Below, in pieces: positions 8,118 to 17,342 of a stretch of 64,000 nt of DNA. Source of the stretch: TMED14 sp002167805. GTDB lineage: Bacteria; Bacteroidota; Bacteroidia; Flavobacteriales; Schleiferiaceae. Position numbers and translations under genes: made by a program. The stretch lies in the NCBI GenBank assembly GCA_965655795.1, contig CBFHHY010000001.1, positions 248,001 through 312,000 on the forward strand, read 5' to 3'. How positions within the stretch are numbered: position 1 is the first letter of the stretch; every line of letters begins with the position of its first letter. The notes beneath the pieces are model-generated. The model made no database searches and was not told the origin of the DNA. It was given only the letters and a program-made list of their open reading frames with translations.

Positions 8118-9082
8118 AAAAAATAGGAATATTAACATCGGGAGGCGATGCTCCTGGGATGAATGCCTGTATTCGAGCGGCGGTTAGGACGGCTGTTTTA
8201 AATGATATTAAGGTTTTGGGTTTTTACAGAGGTTATGAAGGTTTAATTGAGAATGACTCTAAGGAACTTACTCGCTATGATGTAAGGAATATTATTCATC
8301 GTGGAGGTACATTCTTAAAAACTGCAAGAAGTTCAGATTTCAAAACCCTTGATGGCAGACTTCGCGCATCGAAAGTTATTCGATCTCATGGATTAGATGG
8401 GATGATTGTTATTGGTGGAGATGGTTCATTTACTGGAGCTAATTTATTATCAATTGAACATGATATACCGGTTATAGTTTGCCCCGGGACAATTGATAAT
8501 GATCTTTTTGGGACTGACTATACCATTGGTTATCAGACAGCTGTGGATACTGCATTAGATGCTGTGGATAATATTCGAGATACAGCGGCATCGCATAATC
8601 GATTGTTTTTTGTTGAGGTCATGGGACGTGATGCAGGTTTAATTGCCTTGAGAACAGGAATAGCAGCTGGTGCTGAAGGAATACTAATTCCAGAGACTCC
8701 TACAGATTTGAATCAACTTGTTAATTATTTAAAAACGGACTTTAAGAAAAAAAGACGATCAGGAATCATTATTGTTGCTGAAGGAGATTCTGAAGGTGGA
8801 GCTTATGAAGTTGCAAAGAAAGTACAAGAACAGTTTCCTAATTGGGAGACAAAGGTTACGGTTCTCGGTCACATTCAGCGCGGCGGAAAACCAAACGGTT
8901 TTGATCGAATTTTAGCGAGTAGAATGGGTCATGGAGCTTTATTGGCATTAAAGCAAGGTAGAAATCGTGAAATGATTGGTATTAAAGCTGGAAAACTTGT
9001 ACATATTCCTATTGAAAAAGCAATTAAACATAATGTGGCTATCAGTCAATATTTGCTGGATTTAGTGAAGGCATTATCTTAG
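8114..9082 (+). CDS. pfkA: ATP-dependent 6-phosphofructokinase
   Basis: Phosphorylates fructose 6-phosphate in glycolysis. I placed the start at ATG 8114, which gives the standard MKKIGILTSGGDAPGMN opening and an ATGA overlap with the preceding stop; 322 residues is the usual length for a bacterial PfkA. GGDGSF (Gly rather than Asp after GGD) and PGTIDND (Gly rather than Lys) are the residues expected for an ATP-using enzyme, not a pyrophosphate-using one. VEVMGRDAG and GHIQRGG complete the active site and subunit contacts. Confidence 0.96.
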   Translation: MKKIGILTSGGDAPGMNACIRAAVRTAVLNDIKVLGFYRGYEGLIENDSKELTRYDVRNIIHRGGTFLKTARSSDFKTLDGRLRASKVIRSHGLDGMIVIGGDGSFTGANLLSIEHDIPVIVCPGTIDNDLFGTDYTIGYQTAVDTALDAVDNIRDTAASHNRLFFVEVMGRDAGLIALRTGIAAGAEGILIPETPTDLNQLVNYLKTDFKKKRRSGIIIVAEGDSEGGAYEVAKKVQEQFPNWETKVTVLGHIQRGGKPNGFDRILASRMGHGALLALKQGRNREMIGIKAGKLVHIPIEKAIKHNVAISQYLLDLVKALS

Positions 9083-9086
9083 GAAT

Positions 9087-11351
9087 ATGTGGGTTGAAGT
9101 TATTCTCCCTGTTCCCGTTCATTCTACATTTACATATTTTTGGAATGAGTCATTAGAACCTATTCCTGGGTTACGAGTACATGTCTCATTTGGCAGACAG
9201 AACTGTTTAATGGGCGTAATACAAAAAATTCAAGAAAATAGACCGGATTTTGATTGTAAGCCAATTCTGAGAGTCTTAGATGATTATCCCAGAATTCAAA
9301 TTCAGCAAATTAATCTATGGAATTGGATTTCTGATTATTATTTATGCCCTATTGGTGAGGTAATGCAGTCTGCTCTACCTGCATTTTTTAAATTAAAAGA
9401 ATCTGATAGTGGTCCTTACACATTGGGTGATGGATCAGTCGCACACTGGCGGTGGTATGCGAAAAAAAGTGATTCAGGAAAAATATCAGAAGTTTTTTCA
9501 CAACTGAATAGAGCAAAACTTCAATCTGAGGCGTTATTATCCTACTTTCAAATTTGTTCGAATCAATTAGATATGGATTCAGAATATTATCCATGGATTT
9601 CTCAAGATCTTTTACTCGAATATTCCTCAGTAAAAGCTATTCAACTGAATGCTTTAAAAGAAAAAGGTTTCTTAAAGAAAAGTATGCGTCATTCTCTTAT
9701 TGAGGCAATTCCCGAGGGTGAAAAAATCGATCTATCGGACTCTCAGTTGGATGCTTTTAGTAGCATTAAAAAAGGTTTTTCAATGGGAAAGCCAGTACTA
9801 TTAAAGGGTGAGACAGGTAGTGGTAAGACAGAGATTTATTTAAAATTAGCGGATGACATTCTTAAAAGTGGTAAACATGCTCTTTTACTTGTGCCAGAAA
9901 TCGCTCTTACTGCTCAATTATACAAAAGAATCGAGAAGTCTTTGGGTAGAGATTTAGTATCAGTATACCATAGTAAGGCGTCTGAAAGTGAAAGAAGAGA
10001 TGTTTGGCAGTCTTTATTAAATCCAGAAACTGGACCAAGGCTTATTTTAGCTGCTCGATCCGGAATTTTTCTTCCATTAAATCATGTAGGTGTAATAGTG
10101 GTTGACGAGGAGCATGAGACTTCATACAAACAATATGAACCCTCTCCAAGGTATCATGCTCGGGATGTAGCAGTATGGATATCAAAAAAAATAAAGTGTG
10201 GTATTGTCCTGGGATCTGCGACTCCGAGCATAGAATCATTTCATAATGCAAATCAATTGAAATACTTTAAAGTAGAGTTAAAAGAACGTTTTGGGTCTTC
10301 AGAACCACCAAAAATTGAAATGTTATCATTGATAAAGTATAAATCAATGAAGATGATGAAGGGCCCTTTGTCTTTGCCAGCCGCTGAATTAATTGAAAGA
10401 GTTTTAGGCAAAAATCAACAAGCTTTAGTATTTCAAAATCGACGAGGTTATTCGCCCTATCGAACATGTATGTCATGTGGATGGACTGAGCCATGCTCAG
10501 AATGTGATGTTGCCGTTACGTTTCACAAAGAAAGTAAATTGTTAAAGTGTCATTATTGCGGAAATTCAAGAAAGCCGTCCAAAAAATGTCCTTCATGTCA
10601 AGGCTCTGCATGGAAATTAAGAGGTATTGGTACTGAAAGAATTGAAGAGAGCTTAGATGAAATTTTTCCTGATGCTAATATTTTAAGAATAGATTCAGAT
10701 TCTGCTCGAAAAAAGAAATCAATGTCGCATTTTATCGAATGGCTTGAGACAGGAAAAGTGGATATCCTTGTGGGGACTCAAATGATTGGGAAAGGAATAG
10801 ATATATCCGGATTATCGATTGCTATAATTCTTGACGCTGATAACGCTCTACAAATGCCTGACTTTAGATCTCATGAGCGTGCTTTTCAATTATTTTCTCA
10901 AGTTGCAGGTAGAACTGGAAGGAGACAAAATCAAGGTCATGTTATTATTCAAACAGTAGCTCCGGAACATCCAGTTCTACTGGCTGTTCAAAAAGGAGCT
11001 TATGACATTATGGCTAAAAGCATTTTGGAGGACCGGAGACTCTATCATTATCCACCTTTTGTAAAAATGGTAAAAATTGAATTACGTCATTCAAAGGAAG
11101 TTATAGTCGAAGATGCAGCTAAATTTCTCGCAGAGAAGTTAGTTAGGAGTTTTGGAGGCGGAGTTCTGGGGCCTGAAAAACCCGCAGTATCTCGTATAAA
11201 AAATTTCCATCTTCAACATATATGGATGAAATTCCAAAATGGTAAATCGCTCCCTATGATGAAAGAAAAACTCAGAAAAATTAATAATTCAATCTATTTT
11301 AGTTCAGACTTTAGGTCTGTAAAAATTCATATTGACGTAGATCCCTATTAA
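9087..11351 (+). CDS. priA: Primosomal protein N' (replication restart helicase PriA)
   Basis: PriA recognises stalled forks and loads the replisome. At 754 residues it contains an N-terminal DNA-binding region, helicase motifs GETGSGKTEIYLKL (Walker A, about residue 245) and DEEH, and GSATPSIESF. The PriA-specific zinc-binding insert has four Cys pairs (CMSCGW, CSEC, CHYCG, CPSC) around 465-505. It then has GTQMIGKGIDISG and QVAGRTGRR. It begins four bases after pfkA ends, suggesting one transcript. No unusual residue is seen. Confidence 0.97.
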   Translation: MWVEVILPVPVHSTFTYFWNESLEPIPGLRVHVSFGRQNCLMGVIQKIQENRPDFDCKPILRVLDDYPRIQIQQINLWNWISDYYLCPIGEVMQSALPAFFKLKESDSGPYTLGDGSVAHWRWYAKKSDSGKISEVFSQLNRAKLQSEALLSYFQICSNQLDMDSEYYPWISQDLLLEYSSVKAIQLNALKEKGFLKKSMRHSLIEAIPEGEKIDLSDSQLDAFSSIKKGFSMGKPVLLKGETGSGKTEIYLKLADDILKSGKHALLLVPEIALTAQLYKRIEKSLGRDLVSVYHSKASESERRDVWQSLLNPETGPRLILAARSGIFLPLNHVGVIVVDEEHETSYKQYEPSPRYHARDVAVWISKKIKCGIVLGSATPSIESFHNANQLKYFKVELKERFGSSEPPKIEMLSLIKYKSMKMMKGPLSLPAAELIERVLGKNQQALVFQNRRGYSPYRTCMSCGWTEPCSECDVAVTFHKESKLLKCHYCGNSRKPSKKCPSCQGSAWKLRGIGTERIEESLDEIFPDANILRIDSDSARKKKSMSHFIEWLETGKVDILVGTQMIGKGIDISGLSIAIILDADNALQMPDFRSHERAFQLFSQVAGRTGRRQNQGHVIIQTVAPEHPVLLAVQKGAYDIMAKSILEDRRLYHYPPFVKMVKIELRHSKEVIVEDAAKFLAEKLVRSFGGGVLGPEKPAVSRIKNFHLQHIWMKFQNGKSLPMMKEKLRKINNSIYFSSDFRSVKIHIDVDPY

Positions 11352-11356
11352 TTGGT

Positions 11357-11560
11357 TTAGTTTTCTTCAAGGCATTTTTCAGAATTAAATAATTTTGAAA
11401 AACCAAATAAAGCGGCGCCATGAACAATGATGATGAGAAGCCAGTCAAGAATAATCCCTCTGGCAATAAGTTGAGCGCTCTGGCTCATAGGCACTATCCA
11501 AGAGATTAGACTACTACTCAAAAAACTCAAGCTATTCCATTTAAATATTTTTCTTTTCAT
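11357..11560 (-). CDS. Small hypothetical membrane protein
   Basis: The ATG at 11560 gives a 67-residue product beginning seven bases after the RluA-type gene ends. A longer in-frame start at 11602 would overlap that gene by 35 bases. The sequence has one strong hydrophobic helix (IARGIILDWLLIIIVHGAALFG), a weaker one before it, and a short charged tail. No family is recognised. Its position as last gene of a panB - rluA-type - small ORF run, and its coherent hydrophobic profile, are the support for coding. Confidence 0.5.
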   Translation of the reverse strand: MKRKIFKWNSLSFLSSSLISWIVPMSQSAQLIARGIILDWLLIIIVHGAALFGFSKLFNSEKCLEEN

Positions 11561-11567
11561 GTTAGAA

Positions 11568-12290
11568 TTATTGATGAAAATTGTCTTTTTCGATTTTTTC
11601 ACTTAACTGAATCCATAGACTTTCATTTGGAGGCGGGGCTGTTAGAGTTATTGAATTAGATTTAACCGGATGTTTAAATGATATTTTTTGTGCATGGAGA
11701 GAAATGGAGCCATTTTTGTTTGATCTTTTTGCTCCGTATTTAAGGTCTCCTTTGATTGGATGCCCAATAGTACTGAGTTGACATCTAATTTGGTGATGCC
11801 TCCCAGTCTCTAGAATTATTTCGAGTAAACTGTATCTCTCTCCGGCTGAGATGACTTCATATTTGAGTATTGCTTCTTTTGCCTCTTTTTTCGTTGAAAT
11901 GAAACTTTTTTTTTGTTTGGGATCCTTCCATAGGGAATTGACAAGGCGTGATACATTATTCTTAGGCTTACCCTCAACAATAGCCCAGTATGTCTTTTTT
12001 ATTGCTCTTTCTGCGAATAATTGACTGACTCTAGTCAAAGATTTTGAGGTTTTTGCTAAGATTACTATGCCAGAGCTTGGTCTATCCAATCGGTGGGGAA
12101 GTCCAATAAATGCCTTTCCTGGTTTATTAAAACGTTTTGCTACATCTTTTTCTGCCCAATCTTTTAGTGTCCAATCTCCTGATTGATCACCCTGAACAAG
12201 TAGTCCAGAGGGTTTATTTACAATTAGTAGATGATTATCCTCAAGTAAAATAGTAGGATGCTTTAAATCACTAGTAACTTTCTTTTTCAC
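11568..12290 (-). CDS. RluA family RNA pseudouridine synthase
   Basis: Converts uridine to pseudouridine in rRNA or tRNA. The 240-residue protein has no S4 domain and starts almost directly with the catalytic fold: LLIVNKPSGLLVQGD, the catalytic-Asp motif HRLDRPSSGIVILAKT near residue 70, then ETGRHHQIRCQLSTIGHPIKGD. The target uridine cannot be told. The start appears to be GTG at 12290 and overlaps the end of panB by 20 bases, so the two genes are coupled even though the functions are unrelated. Confidence 0.92.
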   Translation of the reverse strand: MKKKVTSDLKHPTILLEDNHLLIVNKPSGLLVQGDQSGDWTLKDWAEKDVAKRFNKPGKAFIGLPHRLDRPSSGIVILAKTSKSLTRVSQLFAERAIKKTYWAIVEGKPKNNVSRLVNSLWKDPKQKKSFISTKKEAKEAILKYEVISAGERYSLLEIILETGRHHQIRCQLSTIGHPIKGDLKYGAKRSNKNGSISLHAQKISFKHPVKSNSITLTAPPPNESLWIQLSEKIEKDNFHQ

Positions 12291-13089
12291 TTGGAAATGA
12301 TCCTGATTTTACGTCATTGATATAATCCATTATTGCATTTGGGATTAACTCCTCAAGATTTAAATAGCGTCTTAAGAACCTTGGATTAAACTCAGTGTTC
12401 ATTCCCAGCATGTCATGCAAAACTAGTACTTGACCACCCACATTGGGTCCAGCGCCAATTCCTATGGTTGGAATTTTTACTGAATCACTGACTTTTTTTG
12501 CCAAAGAAGCTGGTATTTTTTCTAGAACTATGGCAAAACAACCCGCTTTTTCAAGAGATTTTGCATCTTCAATTAGCTGATTAGCTTCTTCCTTTTCTTT
12601 GGCTCTGACTGCATATGTTCCAAATTTATATATACTCTGAGGAGTAAGTCCTAAGTGCCCCATTACAGGTATTCCAGAACTTACAATTCGTTTAATTGTT
12701 TCAACAATTTCAGAACCTCCTTCTAGTTTTACAGCATGGCCCCCAGATTCTTTCATTATTCTTATAGATGAGTATAAAGCTTCCTGCGGATTACCTTGAT
12801 AACTACCGAAAGGAAGATCAACTACGACAAGCGCTCTTTCTACTGCTCGAATAACACTAGATGCATGATATATCATATGTTCCAATGTAATTGGTAGTGT
12901 AGTCTCATGGCCAGCCATAACATTACTTGCAGAATCTCCAACAAGAATAACATCTATGCCAGATTTATCCACTAATCTCGCAAGACTAAAGTCATATGAT
13001 GTTAGCATTGTTATAGATTCACCTTTCTGTTTCATCTCAAAAAGGCTATTGGTGGTGACTTTTTTATATGATTTCTTCTCTTTTGACAT
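12271..13089 (-). CDS. panB: 3-methyl-2-oxobutanoate hydroxymethyltransferase
   Basis: PanB carries out the first committed step of pantothenate (CoA) synthesis, adding a hydroxymethyl group from methylene-THF to ketoisovalerate. The 272-residue barrel has the metal-binding DVILVGDSASNVMAGHETTL, DLPFGSYQ, VKLEGG, MGHLGLTPQS and IGIGAGPNVGGQVLVLHDML, all in family order. The usual length is about 265-275. It precedes the RluA-family gene with an overlap. No panC or panD is visible in the window. Confidence 0.97.
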   Translation of the reverse strand: MSKEKKSYKKVTTNSLFEMKQKGESITMLTSYDFSLARLVDKSGIDVILVGDSASNVMAGHETTLPITLEHMIYHASSVIRAVERALVVVDLPFGSYQGNPQEALYSSIRIMKESGGHAVKLEGGSEIVETIKRIVSSGIPVMGHLGLTPQSIYKFGTYAVRAKEKEEANQLIEDAKSLEKAGCFAIVLEKIPASLAKKVSDSVKIPTIGIGAGPNVGGQVLVLHDMLGMNTEFNPRFLRRYLNLEELIPNAIMDYINDVKSGSFPSEKESY

Positions 13090-13142
13090 TTTATGGACTT
13101 TGAATCAAAAGTACAACGGCAAGTCGTGGTATCTTTACAACA

Positions 13143-14189
13143 ATGAAATTAAGAGAAATTTTTATTTTTTGTTCGATCTTGTTTTTGGCCTCTTCATGCG
13201 ATAATACGCTTGTTGTTACATCGCCATATGAGAATATACCCATTATATATGGTACATTAAACCCAAACTCGGATACTCAATATGTTCGTATTGGAAAGGC
13301 TTATTTAGGCCAAGATGGTCCAAATGGGGGTTTGAATAATCCGGATAGTCTATATTACTCTGATTTAATTGTTCAGCTACAGGCTTTTAAGGAAAATGGT
13401 GATTTATTTTGGACTAAAGCCCTTAATCAAACGACTGATATTCCTAAAGATTCAGGATTATTTACAACTCAAGGTCATAGATTATACAGGATAGTTATTC
13501 CGGATTTCATCTCAAATGAAAAGCGATTGGATTGGTCTTACAAGATATTACTTAAAACAGATTTAAATTCTCCCTCTTTTGCTAGTGCTGAAACTCCGAT
13601 GGTTAAAGAGTTTAGAATTAAACGACCAAACTTTCAAGGGACTCAACGATTTAGTTTCACCTCAAGCAAAGGTGCCGAGATTCAATTTTACCAGGCTGTA
13701 AATGCCCGCATATATCAGGGTTATGTAGATTTTTTGTACATGGAGATGCCAGAGGGGAGTCAAATGGATTCCACACGACATTCAGTTAGGTATAACCTTC
13801 CTTACACTATTGGAAGTTCTCTAAATGGAGGTAGTTATTTAAGTAATTCTTTGAGTTACGAGGCCTTTTATACGTTTTTATCAGAAAAGATTCCTCAAGC
13901 CCCGGGCTATATTAGGTTTTTTCGAGGATTCAATGTTCATTTATCAGCTGGGTCTGATGATCTCGCAACATATATTTCAGTTTCTCAACCATCAAATACA
14001 ATCCTTCAGGATCCCCCATTTTATTCAAATGTTGAAAATGGTGCAGGCATTTTCGCAAGTAGAGTCAGTTTAGAGCGGCCTAATATTGGTTTAACCTCAG
14101 CTTCTCTGGATAGTTTAATTTTTGGCAAATTGACATGCCCACTTAGGTTTGCCAAGGCGAGTTTCCTTGATACACTGACATGTAACTGA
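13143..14189 (+). CDS. DUF4249-like surface lipoprotein
   Basis: A 348-residue lipoprotein: signal IFIFCSILFLASSC with Cys near residue 19. Right after the Cys comes IPIIYGTLNPNSDTQYVRIG and KAYLGQDG, the strand pattern I associate with the Bacteroidota DUF4249 family of predicted outer-membrane lipoproteins. The remainder is beta-rich. Some DUF4249 genes sit beside TonB-dependent receptors, but none is adjacent here; dnaK follows on the same strand after 86 bases. Function unknown. Confidence 0.7.
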   Translation: MKLREIFIFCSILFLASSCDNTLVVTSPYENIPIIYGTLNPNSDTQYVRIGKAYLGQDGPNGGLNNPDSLYYSDLIVQLQAFKENGDLFWTKALNQTTDIPKDSGLFTTQGHRLYRIVIPDFISNEKRLDWSYKILLKTDLNSPSFASAETPMVKEFRIKRPNFQGTQRFSFTSSKGAEIQFYQAVNARIYQGYVDFLYMEMPEGSQMDSTRHSVRYNLPYTIGSSLNGGSYLSNSLSYEAFYTFLSEKIPQAPGYIRFFRGFNVHLSAGSDDLATYISVSQPSNTILQDPPFYSNVENGAGIFASRVSLERPNIGLTSASLDSLIFGKLTCPLRFAKASFLDTLTCN

Positions 14190-14228
14190 CAATTTGTCTT
14201 AGCTGGAGGCTTGGTATAGAGATTGTCA
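14187..14228. promoter_or_regulatory. Inverted repeat TGACAAT / ATTGTCA upstream of dnaK
   Basis: Two 7-base arms, TGACAAT at 14187-14193 and ATTGTCA at 14222-14228, flank 28 bases in the dnaK leader, about 48 bases before its ATG. The left arm also lies inside the short palindrome GACAATTTGTC. No CIRCE element is present. Whether this is an operator is a guess; the only added support is a TGACA/TGTCA pair upstream of clpB. Confidence 0.22.
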
Positions 14229-14275
14229 TATAACGATTTGAATTAACCAGCGTTATAAGCGAAAAAATAATCGAC

Positions 14276-16186
14276 ATGGGTAAAATTATAGGAATAGATT
14301 TGGGAACAACGAATTCGTGTGTTTCCGTAATGGAAGGAAACGAGGCAGTTGTAATTCCCAATTCAGAAGGTAAAAGAACAACTCCTTCAATAATAGGTTT
14401 CGTAGAAGACGGTGAGAGAAAAGTTGGAGATCCCGCAAAAAGGCAGGCAATAACTAATCCCACAAAGACAATATTTTCAATTAAACGATTCATGGGAGAG
14501 TCGTACTCGAAAATCTCGAAAGAGATTAAAAGAGTTCCTTATGAAATCTCCAAAGGAGACAACGACACTCCCAGGGTTAAGATTGATGATAGGATGTATA
14601 CTCCTCAGGAACTTTCAGCAATGATTCTTCAGAAAATGAAAAAGACAGCTGAAGATTATCTTGGAACAGATGTTTCAGAGGCTGTGATTACGGTTCCAGC
14701 CTATTTTAATGATTCTCAACGTCAGGCAACCAAGGAAGCGGGAGAAATTGCTGGACTCAAGGTTGAAAGAATTATCAATGAGCCAACAGCAGCAGCTTTG
14801 GCATACGGAATAGATAAAATGAATAAAGACATGAAGTTAGTTGTCTTTGATTGTGGTGGGGGAACTCATGATGTATCTATTTTGGAACTAGGAGATGGTG
14901 TTTTTGAGGTTAAGTCAACGGATGGAGATACTCACCTTGGAGGTGATGATTTTGATGACAGGATTATTAATTGGTTGGCTGACGGTTTTAAGGAAGCTGA
15001 GGGCACAGACTTGAGAAAAGATCCAATGGCTCTTCAGAGATTGAAAGAAGCTGCAGAAAAAGCAAAAATCGAACTATCAAGCGCTAACACCACAGAAATT
15101 AACCTTCCGTATATAACTGCTACTGATAGTGGTCCAAAGCATATAGTTAAAAGTTTAACTCGTGCGGAATTCCAGCGCCTGGCCTCAGATCTTATTGAAA
15201 GAACAATTGCTCCATGTAAATCTGCTCTAAAAAATGCAGGTTTAAATGTTAGTGATATTGATGATGTAATATTAGTTGGGGGGTCAACCCGGATTCCTGC
15301 AATTCAAGAGGCAGTTAATAAGTTTTTTGGAAAAGAGCCCAATAAAGGTGTGAATCCCGATGAAGTTGTTGCCATTGGTGCTGCTATTCAAGGAGGAGTC
15401 CTAGCGGGCGATGTGAAAGATGTTCTTCTCTTAGATGTAACACCTCTTTCTCTTGGTATCGAAACTATGGGCTCGGTTATGACGAAATTAATAGAGGCAA
15501 ATACTACGATTCCTTCAAAGAAATCCGAAGTTTTTTCGACGGCAAGTGATAACCAGCCAAGTGTAGAAATACACATTCTTCAGGGAGAACGGCCAATGGC
15601 TAAGGATAATAAAACTATAGGTCGGTTTCATCTAGATGGTATTCCACCAGCGCCAAGAGGTACTCCTCAAGTTGAAGTGACTTTTGACATAGATGCCAAT
15701 GGTATACTAAATGTAAGTGCAAAGGATAAAGCGACTGGGAAAGAACAGAAGATTCGTATTGAAGCTTCCTCAGGCCTAAGCTCCGAGGAAATTGAAAAAA
15801 TGAAGCAAGAGGCTGAAGCTAACGCGGAATCAGATAAAGATGCCAAAGAACAAGTGGATAAGTTGAATGCTGCAGATCAGATGATTTTTCAAACTGAAAA
15901 GCAATTGACTGAATTTGGTGACAAACTTGGAGATAAAAAGCCGGCAATTGATGAGGCTTTAGAAAATTTGAAAAAAGCCCATGCCAGTAAAGAGTTAAGT
16001 GCTATTGATTCTGCTATGGAAACAATAAATGAAGCTTGGAAAAATGCATCTGAAGAGATGTATAAAGCTCAAGAAGGTGCTTCTCAAGGTGAGGCTGAAG
16101 GAGGGCAAAGTGGAAAGCCTTCGGAAGGTAGCTCAGATGACGACGTTACAGATGTAGAATTTGAAGAGGTCAAAGAAGAGGAATAA
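14276..16186 (+). CDS. dnaK: Chaperone DnaK (Hsp70)
   Basis: Central ATP-driven folding chaperone of 636 residues, full length. The nucleotide-binding domain starts GKIIGIDLGTTNSCVSVMEG and includes VVFDCGGGTHDVSILELG, the Cys/His variant of the phosphate-2 loop that I recall from other Bacteroidota, and VGGSTRIP. The substrate domain begins near residue 390 (DVTPLSLGIET), and the acidic tail ends DVTDVEFEEVKEEE. It stands alone between a lipoprotein gene and a rho-independent terminator. No CIRCE operator was found upstream, so HrcA control is not supported here. Confidence 0.98.
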   Translation: MGKIIGIDLGTTNSCVSVMEGNEAVVIPNSEGKRTTPSIIGFVEDGERKVGDPAKRQAITNPTKTIFSIKRFMGESYSKISKEIKRVPYEISKGDNDTPRVKIDDRMYTPQELSAMILQKMKKTAEDYLGTDVSEAVITVPAYFNDSQRQATKEAGEIAGLKVERIINEPTAAALAYGIDKMNKDMKLVVFDCGGGTHDVSILELGDGVFEVKSTDGDTHLGGDDFDDRIINWLADGFKEAEGTDLRKDPMALQRLKEAAEKAKIELSSANTTEINLPYITATDSGPKHIVKSLTRAEFQRLASDLIERTIAPCKSALKNAGLNVSDIDDVILVGGSTRIPAIQEAVNKFFGKEPNKGVNPDEVVAIGAAIQGGVLAGDVKDVLLLDVTPLSLGIETMGSVMTKLIEANTTIPSKKSEVFSTASDNQPSVEIHILQGERPMAKDNKTIGRFHLDGIPPAPRGTPQVEVTFDIDANGILNVSAKDKATGKEQKIRIEASSGLSSEEIEKMKQEAEANAESDKDAKEQVDKLNAADQMIFQTEKQLTEFGDKLGDKKPAIDEALENLKKAHASKELSAIDSAMETINEAWKNASEEMYKAQEGASQGEAEGGQSGKPSEGSSDDDVTDVEFEEVKEEE

Positions 16187-16211
16187 AACTCTTAATATTG
16201 ATTCTCATGAA

Positions 16212-16244
16212 AAAAGATCTGCTCGAAAGGCAGATCTTTTTTTT
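16212..16244 (+). terminator. Rho-independent terminator after dnaK
   Basis: A perfect 11-bp stem, AAAAGATCTGC with GCAGATCTTTT, encloses a 7-base loop and runs into eight T residues about 25 bases after the dnaK stop. The A-rich left arm means it can also act on the convergent glycosyltransferase gene that ends at 16249. Confidence 0.9.
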
Positions 16245-16248
16245 GAAT

Positions 16249-16968
16249 TTATCTTATTCTCAGCATCCCGTATTTAAGTATGCAGTAAATTGCATGTAGT
16301 CCATCTTTCCAGTTTATTTTTTTACCCTCTTCGAAAGTTCTTCCGTAATAACTAATGCCCACTTCATAAATACGGATATTTTTTATTCTTGATATTTTTG
16401 CTGTTACTTCAGGTTCAAATCCAAAACGATTTTCCCTTAAAACAAGCGATTGAATGAGGTCTCTTCGAAATAATTTGTAGCAAGTTTCCATATCTGTTAG
16501 ATTCAGATTGGTAAACATATTAGATAAAAATGTTAAAAATTTATTTCCAATAGAATGCCAAAAAAATAAAATTCTGTGAGGTTTACCGCCGAGAAATCTT
16601 GAACCGTAGACGACATCTGCATGACCATTGACAATAGGACGAAGCATATCGTTATACTCTTCTGGGTTATATTCTAAATCAGCATCTTGAATTATTATAT
16701 AATCTCCAGTTGCTTTGGAAATACCCGTGTGTAGAGCCGCTCCTTTCCCTCGATTAACTTTATGATAATCATAAGAAATAATCATCTCTACATTTTGCTT
16801 CATATATGAAAGTATTAGCTCCTCAGTCTTGTCGTTGCTATTATCATTGATAACAACAATTTCCTTACCCCAATCTTGAGGTAATTCTACATTTTTAATT
16901 TTATCTAAAATTTTCTGAATAGTAGACTCCTCGTTAAATGCCGGTATTACAATGCTGAGAACTTTCAT
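16249..16968 (-). CDS. Family 2 glycosyltransferase (DPM1-like)
   Basis: A 239-residue GT-A enzyme resembling polyprenyl-phosphate mannose/glucose synthases. Motifs are SIVIPAFNEESTIQKIL, the nucleotide-binding NDNSNDKTEE, the metal-binding DADLEYNPEEY near residue 98, GSRFLGG, and TDMETCYKLFRRD near residue 163. It has no C-terminal membrane anchor helices, as in DPM1-type forms. It probably transfers a sugar from a nucleotide donor to a lipid phosphate at the inner membrane. Sugar and acceptor are unknown, and neighbouring genes do not help. Confidence 0.88.
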   Translation of the reverse strand: MKVLSIVIPAFNEESTIQKILDKIKNVELPQDWGKEIVVINDNSNDKTEELILSYMKQNVEMIISYDYHKVNRGKGAALHTGISKATGDYIIIQDADLEYNPEEYNDMLRPIVNGHADVVYGSRFLGGKPHRILFFWHSIGNKFLTFLSNMFTNLNLTDMETCYKLFRRDLIQSLVLRENRFGFEPEVTAKISRIKNIRIYEVGISYYGRTFEEGKKINWKDGLHAIYCILKYGMLRIR

Positions 16969-17039
16969 ATGTCTAAAATTAGACTATTTTGATTGTCATA
17001 TTTTGAATCTTTACTATGACAAAAGGCTAATACTTTCTA

Positions 17040-17249
17040 TTAAGGCACACAAGTGACAAAATCAGCTGTCGTATAACCGTCGCATAAAGCATAGCAGGTG
17101 TTATCGTATTCTATTTGGATGCCTCTTCTTTCTACACATACCGGATCATACTCCTCCGTACAACAACAAGCTACTCTATCTCTGTTGGTTAATCTATCGC
17201 AGCTAGTGGTTATAATTAAAATAAATAGAGGTATTAAAAGATATTTCAT
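17040..17249 (-). CDS. Kazal-like cysteine-rich lipoprotein
   Basis: A 69-residue lipoprotein with signal ending ITTSC. The mature part has seven further cysteines; the last five follow a Kazal-type pattern: C-x7-C around TEEYDPV, then 13 residues to C with the YDNTC signature, C-x3-C (CYALC), and C-x10-C. PVC and YDNTCYALC are the recognisable Kazal strings. Kazal domains inhibit serine proteases by a surface loop after the second Cys. The loop here, and so any target, cannot be predicted. It stands alone, 93 bases after an antiporter gene. Confidence 0.72.
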   Translation of the reverse strand: MKYLLIPLFILIITTSCDRLTNRDRVACCCTEEYDPVCVERRGIQIEYDNTCYALCDGYTTADFVTCVP

Positions 17250-17342
17250 GATCTTGGAGTTATAATAATATTGCTAATTTATATTTTTTCAAGTAAGGAT
17301 AAAAACAATGATCTGCGCATTAAAAATTTGTGTAGAGTTTAT

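Noticed and set aside
14190..14275. CIRCE (HrcA) element before dnaK
   Set aside because: No TTAGCACTC-N9-GAGTGCTAA or close variant is present.
14143..14493. Open frame of 116 codons on the minus strand over the dnaK start
   Set aside because: It is the shadow of dnaK's 5' end and the lipoprotein's 3' end; dnaK is certain and the antisense product has no coherent features.
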